In this document: in pieces, positions 60,066-64,000 of the stretch
How the letters are laid out: the number at the start of each line of letters is the position of its first letter
Numbering within the stretch: the first letter of the stretch is position 1
From: Leucaena leucocephala
Taxonomy: Eukaryota; Streptophyta; Magnoliopsida; Fabales; Fabaceae
Assembly: GCA_037074615.1 (NCBI GenBank)
Contig: CM073554.1
Span: 19,728,501 to 19,792,500 of the forward strand
Direction: 5' to 3'
Length of the DNA: 64,000 nucleotides
Translations under genes and position numbers: made by a program
Notes under the pieces: generated by a model
The model's database searches: none
The model's input: only the letters and a program-made list of their open reading frames with translations
Told to the model about the DNA's origin: nothing

Positions 60066-60754
60066 CAGTATAAGGTTCGTTAGATCCCTTTAAGTCATAT
60101 GTTCGATTTTTAAAAGATATACTTATATTAGAAGGGATAGTCATAAACCCTAAAATTATGATATTTTCTAATAGGATTCATTTAACATTATTTGAAAGAA
60201 ACATGTTACCATTACTATACCATCATGCTAGCTGGTCAGAAGAGAATTCTCAATATCTCTATTCATAGATAATTGTTCTTCTAACTATTTCTCTTTGTTC
60301 TTTTAGTTCTCTAATTAGCTTGAAATATTTGGAAAACTACTGATTCAAATTTAATTACTAATATAATAAGAGATATTTATAATTCTTGTATTATTATTTT
60401 ATGTGGGAATTTTCTATGCACTTGTCTATTGTAAATTAGAATATGTGTCTTAAAGTATCTTAGAGGGCCTAATTTGCATGTCGAGGAAAAAGTTGTTCAA
60501 ATTTAGGAAAAAGTAAAGCAATCAATTAATGATTCCTGCCCTTTTAATAACACATTAATTTATGTGTTATCATGGGAAATCCAACACACTTGGTTTCATA
60601 TACATTTATTAATTAACGGTTTCCTTTCATGAATGATGAAAATAGAAGCAAATGGGAAGCAAAGTTAAGTTGATTTGTACTGAAATCAACTTTGTTTCCA
60701 TGGTCAAATTGATAGATACCTTTTTAGCTTTTGTTGAATAGAAATTATGGGTAT

Positions 60755-60979
60755 TTATTATAAAAATTAGTTAATTTTTTTTAAATAGATTAAGGAATAC
60801 AAATAAATTAGTTAATTATAACTAAAATAAGAGTTAATTAACTAATTTTAATAGATTAAACAGTACATAATATGAAATTATTTTAAGAGTTTAAATTTAA
60901 TTATAATTAATTTTTTTAATTTTTTTAATCTATTAAAAAATTAATTAACTTTTATATCAAGGATTGGAAGGAAGGAGTA
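60755..60979 (-). mobile_element. Stowaway-like MITE
   Basis: The right end, read inward, is TACTCCTTCCTTCCAATCCT, followed by TTGATATAAAAGTTAATTAA. The left end shows the matching TTATAAAAATTAGTTAATTT but has lost the outermost terminus. Interior shared with the element at 21.3 kb. Confidence 0.6.
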
Positions 60980-61355
60980 TATGTAAAGTTATGAATATTG
61001 TATTTAAATGAAAACTTGCACCAAATGATTTATTAAAAAAACTCATAAATAATTTCTACATTTATTTAAGATCAAAAAAATAACTTAAGTGAGTGCAACT
61101 CATCTTTGAATGTATAGTTATAAGTAACATTTGTTTAACTATGTTCATATGTCTTTTTTTTTTATATATAATTAAAAATATATTTCACACAATTAAAAAA
61201 AAAAGTTACACTTACAAAATATATGATACATTTAGATCTTTAAACAAATTTGGGTCATCTTTAAAAAATAAATTTTATATTTTAACTATTTTTTTTTACT
61301 ATTACAAGAAAATGAGTAAAGAAAGAGGATAAAAACTGAACGCACGACTGTACAA

Positions 61356-61950
61356 TAGGGGTGTCCAACCTTGTCCTGTCCCGGGTGTCCCGACCCGGTC
61401 CCGGGGATTTCGGGACGGGTCCGTCCCGTCCCGAAATGGACCGGGACGGGTCCGTCCCGGGACGGGACAAGATTGGTATTCGGGACGGGACGGGTTTCGG
61501 CCCGTCCCTCGGGAATCCCGTCCCGTCCCGATTTTTTTTTTTAAAAAAAAAATTTACATTATCCTATCTTTCCCACTCTTATATAGATATTTTTATTCTT
61601 ATACAGATATTTTTATATTGATATTTCTATTCTTTTTTACTATTACTTTTTTTCCCTTATATGGGTAAGTTATTATATTATATAAAGAAGAAATGTTAGT
61701 ATTTCGAGTAAGTTGCTGGGGCATTTTATATGGAATAATTTATTGAGATGATTTTATTATAATATATTTTTTTAAAAAAATAATTTCGGGTCCGTCCCGT
61801 CCCGTCCCGAACCCGTCCCGGTCCCGTCGGGACCGGGACAAATTCGGGACGGGACGGGACACGGGACGCATTTTGCGTCCCGTGTACTGTATCGGGACGG
61901 GACACGGGACGGGGTTGTCCCGGTCCCGACCCGTCCCGTGAACACCCCTA
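61356..61950. mobile_element. hAT-like MITE with GC-rich palindromic arms and perfect 8-bp target duplication
   Basis: CTGTACAA flanks both sides (61348-61355 and 61951-61958). Termini are TAGGGGTGTCCAACC and, from the right, TAGGGGTGTTCACGG. Arms of about 165 bases are built from repeated GGGACGGG/CCCGTCCC words around an AT-rich centre. Length 595 bases. Short frames inside the arms are artefacts of the repeat. Confidence 0.92.
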
Positions 61951-61993
61951 CTGTACAATGCCTGGTAACCACACGCCTAGATGTAGATTTCAA

Positions 61994-62006
61994 CCCCCCC
62001 CCCCCT
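61994..62006 (+). repeat. Poly-C run and flanking CT tract
   Basis: A homopolymer C tract (about 13 bases including the preceding context) just outside the MITE; length may be a sequencing uncertainty. Confidence 0.6.
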
Positions 62007-62334
62007 TTCCAACTTTAACATCCACTTCCTTTTTTTCTTCCTTTTCCCTTGAAAGAAGAGAAATTTTCATTTCTTAGAGAGAGAGAGAGAGAATTTCATT
62101 AAGCCGAAAGAGAACATAAATATGGGCTTGAACCAATCTTGGTGCACTTCTTGAAGTGGCCATCTTTATAAGTATTTAGTACTTCAAGCATGTAAATTAG
62201 TGTATTTATATATGATGAATAAATAACATTATGTACAGTATTATATTAATATTAGTATTTATGACAACTAAGTGCCATCATGTGACAATTATAGCTAGTA
62301 AAACAGATTTAGCCTATAGATTATACCCCTTTTA

Positions 62335-62800
62335 CATGTAAAAATAGCGGATTCGATATGACATTTTGCTAGCTTATAGCTCGCCTCTTCCTAATCCATT
62401 AATTTTTTTAAAATTATTAATATTATTATTTATTTGACTCAAATATTATTTTAAATACTCCTATAATCAAATATTAGTAAAAATTATTACTTATTTATTG
62501 AATGTATTGACATAATATAATTGATTAATATTATGTTAATTTATATTTAGATTTATAGTTATAAAATTTAAAATTTTATGTTTATATAAAATAAGAATTT
62601 TTAAGAGTATAATATTAATAATTTTTTATTATACAAATATAATATTAGAAAGTTTTTATTATTATTTTAAAATTTTAAAAATAATTTTTTAAAAATATTA
62701 AAAAAATTTGAAAAAATGGGGAGACTATATAGCCCATTGGCTCAGGTTGGCATACACAATCTACCTCCCTTTCTAACCTACGGGTTATAGCGGATTAGAT
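62335..62800. mobile_element. Relative of the hAT-like element at 50982
   Basis: GACATTTTGCTAGC near the left end mirrors the right end of the 50982 element. The interior (ATTATTAATATTATTATTTA to TTGATTAATATTATGTTAAT) runs parallel with it. Ends and target duplication are not certain. Confidence 0.55.
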
Positions 62801-64000
62801 AACAATATATAGATTAACCTATTTTCTCAGTAATAAGGGTGACACATATTAATAATAGGGATAGGGATCCCTATCATGCCAGATAGTATACTCTATTAGT
62901 CAATCTTGCATTCACTAAATATATTTCATACATCCACCATATTGTTTTTACTTTCAATCATACTCTTTTAATTATAAATATAAAAAATTATTTTAATCAT
63001 AAATATATTACATAAATTTATTAATTTTCTATATTTATGATTTTTTTTAAATCTCCCTATTGGTTGTGGATATTAAAATATATTTCATCAAGAGAGTGGT
63101 ATCCAATATAAATGATAAAAATAGGTATTTTAAAAAAATTAAAATATATTTTTTAAATAATTAATTTAATTAATTTTTTAATATCTATAAATTAATTATC
63201 TTAGTTTTAGGACCGCATATTAAGCGTTTTTTTTTAATTTTAGTTATTCATTTACTTTTTAATTTTGAAGGATAGATATTATACATACGATGAAGAACAT
63301 TACCAATTTTTATTTATATATAATATATATAGAGAAAAATATGAATATGAAAAGTGGAGCTTATATACATTATACTTGTTCCGTTCATATTATGTAGGAA
63401 TTAAAATATTATCTCCATCTTATATTTTAAGGCCTTCAAATTAACTAAAAAGATATTTCCAAAAATATAATATGTCGTTTATCTCAAGAAACTAATTAAT
63501 TTGGGGAGGTGGATGAAGAAATGACGCGAAATAGATATTAGAGGCTAGATCAGTGGTCTAGATTAAATTACAGATAGAATTTATTTATCCGATGCGTTTT
63601 AATTAGTCGGCTTTCATAAGTCAACACTAATTGTTAGATTCACGTAGAGAATCAACGAATTAATTAAAGTTAAAAAAATATATTTATATCTTATAAGAAT
63701 ATAAATTTAATTTTTTTATTATTATAAAGATTATTTTAATAAACAATTATATAAATCTTTTATAAATACTATTTGAGCATTAGGGTCATATCTAATTTTA
63801 ATAAAAAATTAGTACTAAATTTACTTTTTTTTTTAAAAAAAGAAAATAATTATATCTGATTATGTAATAATAATTAAGTGAATTATATATCACAACCGAT
63901 AAGCATAAATGAACTTAGTTGCAATTTCTTTTCTGTCTCCTCTTTCTTCCTGCCACTTCTCTCTTCTTTTTCAATCCCATTAAAAATCAAAGGAAATTTA
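62801..64000. other. AT-rich right end of the window
   Basis: No coding signal. The last ~80 bases become CT-rich and could be the start of a 5' UTR of a gene beyond the window. Confidence 0.35.

Noticed and set aside
61282..61993. Overlapping Arg/Pro/Gly-rich frames on both strands
   Set aside because: They come from the GGGACGGG word repeats in the MITE arms. They occur in several frames at once and have no protein character.
1..64000. CRISPR array, operon, prophage or defence-island features
   Set aside because: The sequence is plant nuclear DNA with spliced genes. No spaced palindromic arrays with unique spacers and no bacterial-type gene clusters were seen.

Overview
This is a stretch of plant nuclear chromosome, most likely from a eudicot. 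Coding DNA is split by AT-rich GT-AG introns. The genes are plant-specific (cellulose synthase-like C, a DUF760 chloroplast protein, an L34Ae-type protein). Two ribosomal-protein promoters carry telobox and TGGGCY (site II) motifs. The spaces between genes are full of degraded LINE, MITE and SINE-like DNA. Nothing in the sequence fixes the species.

Layout. 574-4258 (+): the last four exons of a CSLC xyloglucan glucan synthase; its first exon lies left of the window. About 4950-11041: a decayed 6-kb plant LINE. About 11.4-18.3 kb: a tandem duplication carrying two intact genes for ribosomal protein eS8 (RPS8), both on the minus strand. The left copy has a 633-bp MITE, with a perfect 8-bp target duplication, between its TATA box and its start codon. 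19684-22638 (-): an ER-lumen FKBP15-type prolyl isomerase. 24807-27696 (+): a two-exon chloroplast DUF760 protein of the UV-B-induced At3g17800 type. 30087-30542 (+): a small intronless protein of unknown function. 33279-40266 (-): a 17-coding-exon MAK/MHK-type protein kinase, with a further 5'UTR exon near 41.4-41.6 kb. 56750-58105 (-): an intronless acidic protein of the plant family annotated L34Ae.

From 41.7 to 53.8 kb, and from 58.2 kb to the end, I find no convincing gene. These parts hold layered repeats: five copies of a 0.5-0.75-kb GA-rich MITE family; four same-strand copies of an unassigned ~230-bp repeat; three fold-back elements built from opposed arrays of 30-bp modules; several long AT-rich hairpins; three hAT-like MITEs with GC-rich ends plus a relative; Stowaway-like termini; a tRNA-derived SINE candidate; and a gypsy gag fragment in a GC-rich island.

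The genes are ordinary, separately expressed housekeeping and regulatory genes and do not form one pathway. I see no operon, CRISPR array or defence-like cluster. The most distinctive signals are the MITE-split RPS8 promoter next to an unsplit paralogue, the 30-bp-module fold-backs and the ~230-bp repeat family. Exon coordinates come from reading splice sites and keeping phase by hand. No alignment or database search was run.
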